From contig NZ_JAHQRJ010000002.1 of NCBI RefSeq assembly GCF_019052805.1, positions 310,001-374,000 on the forward strand: DNA of 64,000 bases. Reading direction: 5' to 3'. This DNA is from Noviherbaspirillum sp. L7-7A. GTDB lineage: Bacteria; Pseudomonadota; Gammaproteobacteria; Burkholderiales; Burkholderiaceae_D. Below the pieces are notes generated by a model. That model saw nothing but the letters and a program-made list of their open reading frames with translations, was not told the DNA's origin and ran no database searches. The translations under genes and the position numbers were made by a program. This document shows positions 43,927 to 52,029 of the stretch, one piece after another. Numbering within the stretch: position 1 is the first letter of the stretch; every line of letters begins with the position of its first letter.

Positions 43927-44113
43927 TCAGGCCAGCAGCAAATGCGCCGGGTCGTGATAATGCGCTGGCCTGACTCTATGACGTCCTACAGCCAGATGCG
44001 CCCCTGTCTGGCAGAACTAAAGGGGGCGAATAGGTATAAAGCAGATTCAGTCAGTCTTTTCCCCAGCCTCCCCGCGTGGGGAACTGCCCGCTCACATGAA
44101 GCGGGCTTTTTTT
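43927..44113 (+). ncRNA. candidate structured small RNA ending in an intrinsic terminator
   Basis: Four consecutive hairpins without an intact gene: TCAGGCCAGC (43927-43936) / GCTGGCCTGA (43964-43973), extendable by GCA/TGC past one bulged A; CGCCCCT (43999-44005) / AGGGGGCG (44021-44028) with one bulge; TTCCCCA (44059-44065) / TGGGGAA (44077-44083); and the terminator at 44086-44113. A TATAAA at 44035-44040 could be a -10 box for a shorter transcript of about 65-70 bases. A structured RNA is inferred from folding only. Confidence 0.35.
44086..44113 (+). terminator. strong rho-independent terminator
   Basis: Perfect 7-bp stem GCCCGCT (44086-44092) / AGCGGGC (44100-44106), 7-base loop, then seven T. 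It does not follow any recognised protein gene, which is why an RNA gene upstream is suspected. Confidence 0.85.
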
Positions 44114-44290
44114 GCCGAGCACATTCACTGCAAGTGCCTAATATCACCGGCACCGGCGACAACACATGGCGGCCGTGCAAATGTCGTTATGGTGGGTTAG
44201 TGCGGGGCTTCGTAGACTTTTCATGGCGCTGCTCACCACCCTACGCGCAGGGTACAAGCGTGCGGCGCAGCGGTAAAGTCGGCTTGCATT

Positions 44291-44940
44291 CTAGCCGATC
44301 ATTCGGGTGAATCGATCGTCAAACAGAATCGCAAATTGATTCATCGCGGTCTTCCAGTTATTCGCAGCGCGCCCCATTCAGCGGTGATATTGCGCAGCGC
44401 CGGCTACATCAACTTGGTGGCAGCGTCGTCAGTCGGGAAGTGTCCGCGCGTCTTGAGGATCTTGCGTAGCCTGGCATTGACGCTCTCGATGGCGTTGGTG
44501 GTGTAGATCACGCGGCGCACCTCGGGCGGGAAGGCAAAGAACGGGATCACGTGGGTCCAGGCCCGTCGCCAGCTGGCCACCACGGTCGGGAATTTTTTGC
44601 CCCAGGGGCCGTCCTCGAAGGCGTCCAGTTCTGCCGCTGCCGCCTCTGCGCTCGCTGCTGCTGCGCTCGCTGCTGCATAGATAGGCTTGATCGCCGCGGC
44701 CAGCACCTTACGGTCCTTCCAGCTGGCGTAGTCCAGGCTGTTGCAGATCAGGTGCACGATGCAGGTCTGTAGCGTCGTGGCCGGGTACACCGCTGCCAGC
44801 GCTTCAGGCATGCCCTTGAGTCCGTCGGTGACAGCGATCAGGATGTCGCCCAGGCCGTGCGTATTGAGGTCAGTGAACACTTTCATCCAGAATTTCGCCC
44901 CCTCCGTGTTCTCGATCCACAGCCCGAGGATGTCGCGAGC
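44291..44940 (-). pseudogene. IS256-family transposase, C-terminal part
   Basis: From about 44940 leftward: RDILGLWIENTEGAKFWMKV, VTDGLKGMPEALAAVYPATT, LQTCIVHLICNSLDYASWKD (second Asp region), WGKKFPTVVASWRRAWTHVI, FPPEVRRVIYTTNAIESVNA (catalytic Glu region), RLRKILKTRGHFPTDDAATK, then an in-frame stop at 44404 and, after a frame break, NWKTAMNQFAILFDDRFTRM. The N-terminal 40 percent with the first catalytic Asp is absent, replaced by a ParB-like gene fragment. An Ala/Ser-rich insertion (AAASAAAASAEAAAAELD) is also unusual. Inactive. Confidence 0.85.
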
Positions 44941-45215
44941 CGTCCGGCAGCACGCCCCAGCGCCTTGTCCCGAACAGCCTTTTCGGTCGCCGCGAGCAGC
45001 TCGGCATGGCCCAACTGGATCTTGCGTCCGTTGACCGCGGTGCGAACGGCTTCTGAACAGTTGGTCAGCACCAGACGCTTGACCAGGGTCGCATGAGACC
45101 AGCCAAGACGCTTTGCCGCCTCGTCGTGGTCACTGGCACAGCTTTGCAACACGCGGGCAGCTGCGACCGCTTCCTCGGTCGGCGACCTCTGCGCGCGCTG
45201 CACGTTTTCGATCAG
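44941..45215 (-). pseudogene. PRTRC-type ParB family protein fragment
   Basis: LIENVQRAQRSPTEEAVAAA, then RVLQSCASDHDEAAKRLGWS, HATLVKRLVLTNCSEAVRTA and KIQLGHAELLAATEKAVRDK. This is the DNA-binding middle of the ParB-like proteins of the PRTRC gene cluster, which is found on plasmids and integrated elements. The N-terminal nuclease-like ParB domain and the C-terminus are missing; the left edge runs directly into the IS256 transposase fragment at about 44940. Confidence 0.65.
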
Positions 45216-45490
45216 TAGTCGCTAATGAACAAAGAGGTTGCAGGCTGATACCGGTTTTTCCTAGGTCATGGGAATGCACTAGACGCAGTGATAACCGGGC
45301 ACGAATAAGAGTTACGGGCTAACGCGTTGATAGGCGGGGTCGGGCGCGAGGGCGCCGATCACCAAGAACGGAATGACAGGAGGGATGAGAGGAGAACAGC
45401 CCGATACGCAATCGTTTGCGCTTCAACAACTTTCGAGGAGGAAAATTGTTTAACATGTAACAATAATGACATTTTAATACGAAAGCGATC
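45216..45490. other. upstream region of HTH mini-protein, no gene seen
   Basis: Non-coding by eye. AGGAGG occurs at about 45380 and a GAGGAGGAAAA string at about 45433, but the frames after them are short. AT-rich just before 45491, as expected for a promoter. Confidence 0.35.
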
Positions 45491-45781
45491 ATGGACCAGA
45501 ACGAATCGATTATGGCGCAGGCGGAATACAACCCGGACAGGTTACTCGACGCGCTTATCAAGAGGCTCGAACTGAAAAATGATGCTGCCTTGTCCAGGGC
45601 TCTCGAAGTTGCTCCGCCCGTCATCAGCAAGGTACGGCACCGTCGCTTGCCAGTCGGTGCGTCCTTGCTCATCCGCATGCATGAAGTCGCGGACTTGTCC
45701 GTCAAGCAGCTGCGCGAGTTATTGGGTGACCGCAGGCAGAAATTCCGGATCAGCGACGTGCAAGGAAGGCCAAAGAATTAA
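45491..45781 (+). CDS. small HTH (XRE-like) protein, copy A1
   Basis: 96 residues. The central segment LKNDAALSRALEVAPPVISK, then VRHRRLPVGASLLIRMHE, has the layout of a Cro/XRE-type helix-turn-helix (A-x-x-L-x-V-x-x-x-x-I-S-K-x-R), followed by LSVKQLRELLGDRRQKFRI. No effector domain is attached. It is convergent with a paralogue (B1) 33 bases away. Together with copies at 49404 and 49721 it forms a family of four in 4.5 kb. Likely a DNA-binding regulator; targets are unknown. Confidence 0.75.
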   Translation: MDQNESIMAQAEYNPDRLLDALIKRLELKNDAALSRALEVAPPVISKVRHRRLPVGASLLIRMHEVADLSVKQLRELLGDRRQKFRISDVQGRPKN

Positions 45782-45814
45782 AACCTCGCCGGCCTTGCTG
45801 AACCCAAACGATTG

Positions 45815-46105
45815 TTAGGCTTCTTTGGGCTTGCCTTGGACCAGGCTGATCCGGTACTTCTGACGCCGGTCGCCCATCAGGTTGCGTAATTCACGGATCG
45901 ACAAGCCTGATACCTCATGCATGCGGATGAGCAGGGCCGAGCCGACCGGCAAGCGTCAATGCCGAATCTTGCGCAACAGACGCGGCGCAACTTCCAGCAA
46001 ACGGGCCAGCGCTGCGTCATTTTTCAGTTCGAGCCTTTCAAGAAGCGCGTCAAGCAGATTGTCGAGGTTATAGGTGTTGGGCGTAGTGGTAAGTGGTGCT
46101 TCCAC
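45815..46105 (-). pseudogene. small HTH (XRE-like) protein, copy B1, interrupted
   Basis: Reads from a GTG at 46105: EAPLTTTPNTYNLDNLLDAL, LERLELKNDAALARLLEVAP, RLLRKIRH, an in-frame TGA, RLPVGSALLIRMHEVSGLSI and GDRRQKYRISLVQGKPKEA. The TGA lies at the turn after the recognition helix. It is closest to copy B2 (49404-49709; shared DNLL-ALARLLEV and SALLIRMHEVS). A single nonsense mutation makes it a recent pseudogene unless read through. Confidence 0.7.
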
Positions 46106-46247
46106 TGAGACGGTGAGGTGCTGATGAAAAAAGCAAATAATATCTTATAGGAAATTAATGATACAGAATATTCATCATCTTTGCCTTTCTAGGCGTTCAG
46201 GTGAGGAAAGGTAACAGGCGACGCGCACCCGGCAATTCTCCCTTCTT
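46106..46247. other. short non-coding gap
   Basis: AT-rich gap between copy B1 and a decayed minus-strand gene. Nothing recognised. Confidence 0.3.
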
Positions 46248-46655
46248 TTATTCCAGTAGCTTTATCCCGCCATATGCCAGCACGGCCACCGCCTCCAGAA
46301 TTTCGCGCGGATTACCAAGCCTGCTGCCATAGAAATTCAGGCATACGCCACCGGTACGCCGGACGATCTCTTTAAAGACAGATGGCCTTCTGGTCTCCGG
46401 TCGAGGCATCGTCAAAGAGGATAGCACGCACGCCCGGCAGCCGAAGCGCGTCGGCCTGCCCGAAGGCAGCTGCTGACGCTTCCTAGAAACAGTCTCCGAT
46501 ACCCCGCCCGTACTTCACCGTCACGAAGCTGAGAGGATAGTCGCAGTTATCCAATACCGAGACGGTTTCGTTATTGATGTGATCCGAAAAAACCAGGTTT
46601 AACAAGAGGCGAAGCGCTTTAACAGCGCCCGGTAACACCGCAAAGTCATTGCCGT
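46248..46655 (-). pseudogene. decayed gene of unknown family
   Basis: Minus-strand frames with protein-like sequence broken by stops and a shift: GAVKALRLLLNLVFSDHINN, ETVSVLDNCDYPLSFVTVKY, GRGIGDCF, stop, ASAAAFGQADALRLPGVRAI, LFDDASTGDQKAICL, stop; then, in another frame from an ATG at 46409, PRPETRRPSVFKEIVRRTGG, VCLNFYGSRLGNPREILEAV and AVLAYGGIKLLE. Composition suggests a former gene, but I do not recognise it. Confidence 0.4.
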
Positions 46656-47283
46656 GAAAATACTATCCCGAAACAGTCCTAACTACCCCTTTGCAATACC
46701 GGGTGCGTGGGTGCCGAGCCGCGCCGCCTGAACTAGCGATTCCTTCGCGGATTGTTTAAAAAAACCAGTCTATTGAAGACGGCTCTATCGGACGGCGCGA
46801 CCGGTCGAACAGCTTAGCAGTCGAACAGCTTCGGACTGAGGCTAAGGCCATGTTTTGTGTTCGAATGCTTAGATTCAATAGTCTCCTATACTTTTCAACT
46901 TTTGCGATAATTGAAATGTTAGTTCGGTCATAACATAAATGAATTAGGGTCCGTTATACGGCGGAAGCGCACGAAATAGTAGTCGGCCCTGAAGAATTCC
47001 GAAGGTCAAAAAATGGGGCTGAACTGGCAAGCACCTTCGATTGAAGCAAAGCCTTGATTGAAATAGGTGCTGCTTATCATTGACGACGTTATGCTGAGGG
47101 TAAGAATGCTGCCAGTTCGTACAACGCATCGGTTTGTAGCTAGCAGAACCATGGGGTGATTTAGTGTATTTGAAGTGCTTGAATAATCTCAAAAAAACTT
47201 TTTAACCGCGCAAGTTGCAAAATATTTCCCATTGAAAATATTTTATGTATGAAAAGCGTCCAATCAAATAAAGAAAACATGTT
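46656..47283. other. long non-coding stretch upstream of mscL
   Basis: About 630 AT-rich bases, presumably including the mscL promoter. A minus-strand frame at 46944-47192 has no ribosome binding site and no family resemblance. Nothing else recognised. Confidence 0.35.
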
Positions 47284-47730
47284 ATGAGCGTCCTGCAAGA
47301 GTTCAAAGCCTTTGCTATCAAAGGCAATGTTGTCGATTTGGCAGTTGCCGTTATTATCGGTGCAGCGTTTGGCAAAATCGTCGAGTCTTTAGTGCAAGAC
47401 GTTATGATGCCGATTGTAGGGAAGATTTTTGGTGGTGTAGATTTTTCCAATTACTATCTACCATTGAATGGCCAAAGCATGCAGTTACCGTTGGCAGATG
47501 CAAAAAAGGCCGGCGCCGTATTGGCTTATGGTAATTTTTTGACGGTTTTGATTAATTTTATTATTCTGGCATTCATCATTTTTTTAATGGTACGTATGAT
47601 TAACAAGGCTAGATCGCTTTCGCTACGTAAGGATAGGGAGATGCCGGCTGTAAAACCATCCATACCAGAGGAGGTACTGCTACTCCGTGAGATACGTGAC
47701 TCACTGAAACAACCAAGCAATTCACGATAA
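47284..47730 (+). CDS. mscL: large-conductance mechanosensitive channel
   Basis: 148 residues. N-terminal amphipathic helix [20 protein letters not shown] leads into TM1 with the pore-lining [20 protein letters not shown] (residues about 23-42); periplasmic loop with [10 protein letters not shown]2 [20 protein letters not shown]; and the C-terminal helix [15 protein letters not shown]. This is the complete MscL pentameric osmotic safety valve in the inner membrane. It is followed after 32 bases by an RlpA-like gene, so the two may be co-transcribed. The ribosome binding site is weak (AAAGAAAA). Confidence 0.95.
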   Translation: MSVLQEFKAFAIKGNVVDLAVAVIIGAAFGKIVESLVQDVMMPIVGKIFGGVDFSNYYLPLNGQSMQLPLADAKKAGAVLAYGNFLTVLINFIILAFIIFLMVRMINKARSLSLRKDREMPAVKPSIPEEVLLLREIRDSLKQPSNSR

Positions 47731-47762
47731 AAGTTTTGCGTGAACAATCAACTGGAGACAAT

Positions 47763-48194
47763 ATGATTCGCTCTTTCCTTTCAGTGTGTGCGGCTACTGC
47801 ATTGTTTTCTTTAATCAATGAGGCGACTGCGCAATCTACCGGGCATGCCAACACGGCTCATAGCAGCAGTACACACGTCTCTTCCGGAAAAGTCGCGTGG
47901 TATGGCAGCAAATTTAACGGTCGAATAACCGCTAGTGGAGAACGCTTTAGCGCTCGCGCACTAACCATGGCGCACAAAACCCTGCCTTTCGGAACGAAAG
48001 TCCGAGTGACAAATTTAAAGAATAAGAAAAGCGTTGTTGTCCGCGTCAATGATCGGGGTCCAAGCTCGCCTGAATTAGTCGGTGATGTTACCTACGCTGC
48101 GGCACAGCGTTTAGGAATGTTCCGTTCTGGAGTCGTAGAAGCCAAACTCGATGTTGTAGAGACACCTTCAAAGCGGCAAAACAAACAATCCTAA
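47763..48194 (+). CDS. septal ring lytic transglycosylase RlpA-family protein (DPBB domain)
   Basis: 143 residues. Signal peptide about 1-24 (ATALFSLINEATA), a short Ser/His-rich linker, then the double-psi beta-barrel: GKVAWYGSKFNGRITASGER, FSARALTMAHKTLPFGTKVR, VTNLKNKKSVVVRVNDRGP. The Asp of NDRGP and the His of AHKTLP are the conserved catalytic-type residues. No SPOR domain is present, so it is a minimal RlpA. It acts on glycan strands in the periplasm. GGAG ribosome binding site eight bases before the ATG at 47763. Confidence 0.88.
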   Translation: MIRSFLSVCAATALFSLINEATAQSTGHANTAHSSSTHVSSGKVAWYGSKFNGRITASGERFSARALTMAHKTLPFGTKVRVTNLKNKKSVVVRVNDRGPSSPELVGDVTYAAAQRLGMFRSGVVEAKLDVVETPSKRQNKQS

Positions 48195-49060
48195 CGAGAA
48201 TTCGTCAAACCGGTCATGAAGACGAGCGGTGTCACTCACAGCCGAAAAAGTCATGCCTTTGGCACGCTTTCTTGAAACAAGGGGGCGCTTTAACTGACCA
48301 GACTGCAATAAATCGGCATATTTACTTAATGACGATGCCAAGCCTTCGAAACAAAGCGCGACGATTTTGGGGTGAACAAACGACGCAATATGTTGGTCAT
48401 TTTATGACCCGTCGTGAAAATTGAGAAAAATTGGGTTAACCTCTGGAATAGAACAGACGTTGTTCTAGGTTTACCATGCTGGATGACTATTGTCCAGGTA
48501 AGAACATGTGTTTTAAAATTTCCGAAGTGTCCAGTGCAGTGGACGATGCTCTTCATTGACATGGAGAAAATGTCCGCTATCAGTCTGAACATCTTGGTTT
48601 TCAAAAGCAGACAATCGCAGGGGCCTGGCGAACGGAAAAATCGACCCTTATCAGAAGTTCGAGCCTGCGCTCCTAACGACAGGAAAGAACTGCATAGCGG
48701 ACGCTTCAAAAGATGAATCTAGCGAACAGACCGTGTATGTAAAGGCAGGTTGTACTAGTAACAGGTGCGTCGCTTCCAGCATCAAGGGCAAGTCCTGAGT
48801 ATCAGCTGCGCCCTACGTCCTCTGCACTTCATCGAGACAGCGCAAGGCATTTAGTCCGAGGTAGCTACCAATAAAGTGGAAATGAAATCGCAAAGATTTA
48901 TGGGCGGTTCCGCAACTCTTTAACCTATGAATAAGCGAATTTCGGCTATGGGTCGAAAACGACATTCTTGATCTGCAACGTTCTGTCATATCAAGTTGGA
49001 ACCAATACATATCATCCGTAGCAATGGACACTCTCCGAGATGGATAGTGCCCATTCTGTT
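48195..49060. other. long non-coding stretch, no gene seen
   Basis: About 870 bases. The frames at 48326-48709 and 48813-49064 on the minus strand show no family resemblance or ribosome binding site. No repeats or hairpins stood out. Confidence 0.35.
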
Positions 49061-49258
49061 TCATTCTGGCTGATCTTGCTTCTCTATTTCGTGATCCATT
49101 TGTTTATCAGACTGATTCTGGCCGCTAGTATTACCTTCAACCGCACCCGTGTCACTTGTGCCAATATTTGGTTGTGGCGCAGTGTTCTCTACGTTCTCAA
49201 CTGCGTCAACAAGATGCTGATCAAGTGGTCGATCTTTTGGGCTTACTTTGTGATCCAT
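49061..49258 (-). CDS. small hydrophilic, probably disordered protein
   Basis: 65 codons with AGGAG six bases before the ATG at 49258. The product is rich in Asp, Glu, Gln, Asn and Lys (DHKVSPKDRPLDQHLVDAVE, EGNTSGQNQSDKQMDHEIEK) and contains no hydrophobic core, signal or membrane segment, so it is probably intrinsically disordered. Family not recognised. The ribosome binding site and bias make it more credible than neighbouring frames. Confidence 0.5.
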   Translation of the reverse strand: MDHKVSPKDRPLDQHLVDAVENVENTAPQPNIGTSDTGAVEGNTSGQNQSDKQMDHEIEKQDQPE

Positions 49259-49403
49259 GCGTATCTCCTATGTACTGAACTTTTCCCGATCTGCATTCAT
49301 TTCCTAGAGGGGGATGCCTCTCAATGAGGCCGAAGCAATGACCTTGCATGTTAATTAGCCAATAATTTTATTGCTATTAGGATAATATTGGGGTGCCTCA
49401 GTT

Positions 49404-49709
49404 ATGCTTGGCTACCCAATGGAAACTACGTCCGCGTCTGCACCACATTCATACAATACTGACAATCTACTAAACGCACTGATCGAAAAACTAGGGCTGA
49501 AGAATGACGCTGCTCTGGCGCGATTGCTCGAAGTTGTCCCTCCCATCCTAAGCAAAATTAGTCATCGGCACCTGCCGGTGAGCGCTGCGCTGCTTATCCG
49601 CATGCACGAGGTATCAAACCTGCCGATCCGCGAGCTGCGCGACCTGATGCGCGACAGGCGCCAGAAATACCGCATCAGCCTTGTCCCGGGTAAGCCTAGA
49701 GAAGGCTGA
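49404..49709 (+). CDS. small HTH (XRE-like) protein, copy B2
   Basis: 101 residues from 49404, or 96 from the in-frame ATG at 49419. HTH core LKNDAALARLLEVVPPILSK, ISHRHLPVSAALLIRMHEVS, then PIRELRDLMRDRRQKYRISL. It differs from the A copies in the recognition helix (VPPILSKISHRH versus APPVISKIRHRR), so DNA specificity may differ. It is convergent with copy A2 with an 11-base gap. Intact. Confidence 0.7.
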   Translation: MLGYPMETTSASAPHSYNTDNLLNALIEKLGLKNDAALARLLEVVPPILSKISHRHLPVSAALLIRMHEVSNLPIRELRDLMRDRRQKYRISLVPGKPREG

Positions 49710-49720
49710 TGGGTAAAAGC

Positions 49721-50029
49721 CTAATCCCCGGCCAAGGCGCCCTGCTTGGGTTTTCCTTGCACGGCACTGATTCTGTACTTACCGCGACGATCACCCAGCA
49801 TTTCCCTCAATTCTGCCACTGAAAGATCTGTCACTTCGTGCATGCGAATTAGCATGGACGCGCCTACGGGGAGACGGCGGTGGCGGATTTTGCTGATGAC
49901 TGGTGGCGCAACTTCGAGCGCGCGGGAAAGTGCTGCATCGTTTTTTAGTTTGAGCCGTTCAAGTATCATATCAAGCAGATGGTTGGGGTCGTAGCTCGTC
50001 TGGGACGTCTGTGGGTGCTGCCGGTCCAT
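49721..50029 (-). CDS. small HTH (XRE-like) protein, copy A2
   Basis: 102 residues with a strong AGGAGGT ribosome binding site six bases before the ATG at 50029. HTH core LKNDAALSRALEVAPPVISK, IRHRRLPVGASMLIRMHEVT, then DLSVAELREMLGDRRGKYRI and a short tail. It is nearly identical to copy A1 (45491) in the recognition helix. Convergent with copy B2. Confidence 0.78.
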   Translation of the reverse strand: MDRQHPQTSQTSYDPNHLLDMILERLKLKNDAALSRALEVAPPVISKIRHRRLPVGASMLIRMHEVTDLSVAELREMLGDRRGKYRISAVQGKPKQGALAGD

Positions 50030-50140
50030 GGCTACCTCCTATTTGTGACTTTGTTGAAATCCGAAAATAGACAATAGTCGCTGAAAAAGGTTTCCATCAT
50101 GCCAATATTTCTTTTAGAACCGATTTTTCGCATAAGCTGC

Positions 50141-50368
50141 TTACCTCTTGCCGTCGTCTGGTAGAGAAATCTGATGCGCTTGATAAGCGCCCGCAGGCTG
50201 GCCAACCGCTACTCGGTGGCGCGAATCGTCGGCAATGACTTCCAGCCACAGTCCCAAGATCGCTTTGACGCAATGCTGGCACAAAGTCGAGCGCACAACG
50301 TTCTCGTCGCCGAAGACACGTCCATAGCCTGCCCGAAAATTGATTTCAGGGCGCTCCTGATATTCCAA
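50141..50368 (-). pseudogene. fragment of a hypothetical protein
   Basis: Frame beginning near 50368 reads INFRAGYGRVFGDENVVRST, LCQHCVKAILGLWLEVIADD, then VAVGQPAGAYQAHQISLPDD. The C-x-x-C pair (CQHC) and the balanced composition suggest a former small protein. The upstream end lies against a PilU fragment on the other strand and only a TTG could start it, so the 5' end is probably lost. Family not recognised with certainty. Confidence 0.4.
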
Positions 50369-50628
50369 TTTCTCAGCGCCTTGTGCCGCTGAAACAGACG
50401 AAGGGGCGTTGCGCGGCCGTTGAGATCATGAAGAAGTCGCGTGAGATCGGTATGCAAACCTTCGATCAGGCACTCTTCGACTTGTACGAAACTGATCGCA
50501 TTTCCTACGAGGACGGGCTGCGAAATGCCGATTCGCTCAATAACCTCCGGCTGTCCATCAAACTCAACAGCAAGAACGCGAAGGATCGTGACCTGGCGGC
50601 TGGCACTGCTCATCTCGGCATCGTATGA
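50340..50628 (+). pseudogene. C-terminal fragment of twitching ATPase PilU/PilT with internal deletion
   Basis: Frame reads ISQRLVPLKQTKGRCAAVEI, then directly MKKSREIGMQTFDQALFDLY, ETDRISYEDGLRNADSLNNL, RLSIKLNSKNAKDRDL and a stop. In complete PilU/PilT the AAVEI segment is followed by about 20 residues (NTPLIADLI... type) before the next KKS/SRE helix; that stretch is missing here. The ATPase core is also absent. It is a relic, presumably of an insertion or duplication of a pil gene. Confidence 0.65.
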
Positions 50629-50806
50629 GCAGCAGGACGCGATGCACCGGTTTATCCAGGCGCCGGCACCTGGATAAACCGGCAGCGTTCGGAACTGACG
50701 CCGGGCCGCTGGCTGCGCTGCATTACGCTTCTGCATCAGTTTGGGCTTGTCAGGCGGAACAGGAAACGCCTGCCGCAGGGCCAAGGGGCGACGGGCCATG
50801 CGCAAC
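50629..50806. other. short non-coding gap
   Basis: GC-rich gap between the PilU relic and the methyltransferase stop codon. The duplicated string CCGGTTTATCCAGGTGCCGG-like inverted sequence around 50648-50685 (TTTATCCAGGCGCCGG / CCGGCACCTGGATAAA) forms a hairpin that may terminate the methyltransferase transcript on the minus strand. Confidence 0.35.
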
Positions 50807-51643
50807 TCATGCCTTGCGGGTAATCACCACCTCGAGGTATTCACTTGGGAGCACCAGCGTATCGTCCCCGGAGCGGTTGCCCTCCTTCATTAGCGTGAAC
50901 ACTTCCTGAATAAAGGTTGATCGCTTCTCATCATCCAGGGCGGCCAGGGTCTTGTTGAGCGGGCCATAGTAAGTGCGAAATACGTCGAGCCAATGCTGGG
51001 GCGAACGGTAACGAAGCATATACGAGCGACTAGTTGCCTGTATTTCCTGGGCGGACGCGCCGAACAGTTCTTCCAGCCCGGCCCTAGTGCCCCACAGCGC
51101 TGGCGATCTGACGCCCGGCGCGGGCGGGATGTAGCGGCCTATCAACTTGAACAGCTGACCGATGAAACTCTCTGGCGTCCAGTTGGCAAGACCTATCTTG
51201 CCGCCCGGCCTGCAGACCCGCGCCAGCTCGGCTGCGGCCCGCTGCTGGTCCGGGGTAAACATCACCCCGAATGTAGACAGCACGACATCGAAGGAGGCAT
51301 CGGGGAATGGCAGGTTTTCGGCGTCGGCCACCTGGAACTGAATGTCGTGACCTTCAGCTTGCGCTCGCGCCCGCCCCGACTCAAGCAGCGAGGCCACATA
51401 GTCGGTGGAAGTGACGTCGCACCAGCGGCGCGCCGCAGCCAGCGTTGCATTACCGTTGCCGGCTGCGACATCGAGCACACGCGAACCGGCGCGCAGGTCC
51501 AGCGCTTCGCACAAGGATTCTCCGACAAGTTGCAACGTTGTGCCGACGACCGCATAGTTTCCGGTGGACCAGGCGGCCTGCTGACGCGTCTTGACTGCGG
51601 ACAGATCGATGTTAGCCTGGGGAACGGGGGTTACTGTAGACAT
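50807..51643 (-). CDS. class I SAM-dependent methyltransferase (UbiE-like)
   Basis: 278 residues. Motif I VLDVAAGNGNATLAAARR near residue 57, acidic end of strand 2 in VTSTDYVASLLESGR, motif II AENLPFPDASFDVVLSTFGV near residue 112, then RVCRPGGKIGLANWTPE, a typical post-core strand. Ribosome binding site AAGGAG precedes the ATG at 51643. Proteins of this type methylate small molecules; substrate not identifiable. Downstream (minus strand) are only relics; upstream lies a GFA fragment on the same strand. Confidence 0.88.
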   Translation of the reverse strand: MSTVTPVPQANIDLSAVKTRQQAAWSTGNYAVVGTTLQLVGESLCEALDLRAGSRVLDVAAGNGNATLAAARRWCDVTSTDYVASLLESGRARAQAEGHDIQFQVADAENLPFPDASFDVVLSTFGVMFTPDQQRAAAELARVCRPGGKIGLANWTPESFIGQLFKLIGRYIPPAPGVRSPALWGTRAGLEELFGASAQEIQATSRSYMLRYRSPQHWLDVFRTYYGPLNKTLAALDDEKRSTFIQEVFTLMKEGNRSGDDTLVLPSEYLEVVITRKA

Positions 51644-51743
51644 GGTGGTACTCCTTAGAGATGGAGGTTGGTGTCAGGGCCTGCGACAAGCGGATCAGGC
51701 GCGTTGACGGAATGCCGGAACACCGGCTTGGATGGCGGCGGGC

Positions 51744-51980
51744 TTATTCCGCCATGGTGATGCCGGACCTGCCCATTTCAGCGGGCAGGTCCTTCATTTT
51801 CGACAAGCCGTCTTTCACCGGCAGTTTGGTCTCCGTGTAATGCACATGGATACCCGCGAAATAGGGAAACGCTGGAATTCTGGCTGTATAGACGTCTGTG
51901 AGCCCCATGCCAGGATGCCCCGTAAACAAATGGCCGCCGCAGGTTTTGCACCACTTCCCATAGCTTCTGGGCGTCGCCAT
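51744..51980 (-). pseudogene. C-terminal fragment of a GFA-family protein
   Basis: Reads ATPRSYGKWCKTCGGHLFTG, HPGMGLTDVYTARIPAFPYF, AGIHVHYTETKLPVKDGLSK and MKDLPAEMGRSGITMAE. This is the second half of the GFA (glutathione-dependent formaldehyde-activating-like, CENP-V fold) family, with the second zinc Cys pair CKTCGG. The first half with its CxCG zinc site is missing, replaced by an unrelated DoxX-like fragment in another frame. Confidence 0.65.
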
Positions 51981-52029
51981 ATGTTTTCTCCAAGCTTCGG
52001 ACGGCGCCTGAAAACTGGTGTCCGCTATC

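Noticed and set aside
44059-44083. CRISPR-like repeat (CCCCGCG...GGGGAAC)
   Set aside because: It resembles a type I-E repeat by eye, but there is only one copy, with no spacer array or cas genes; it is better explained as an RNA hairpin.
48326-48709. 127-codon minus-strand frame
   Set aside because: No start signal, composition not protein-like, no known motif.
50209-50805. 198-codon minus-strand frame
   Set aside because: Covers a recognised PilU relic on the plus strand and has no coherent domain.
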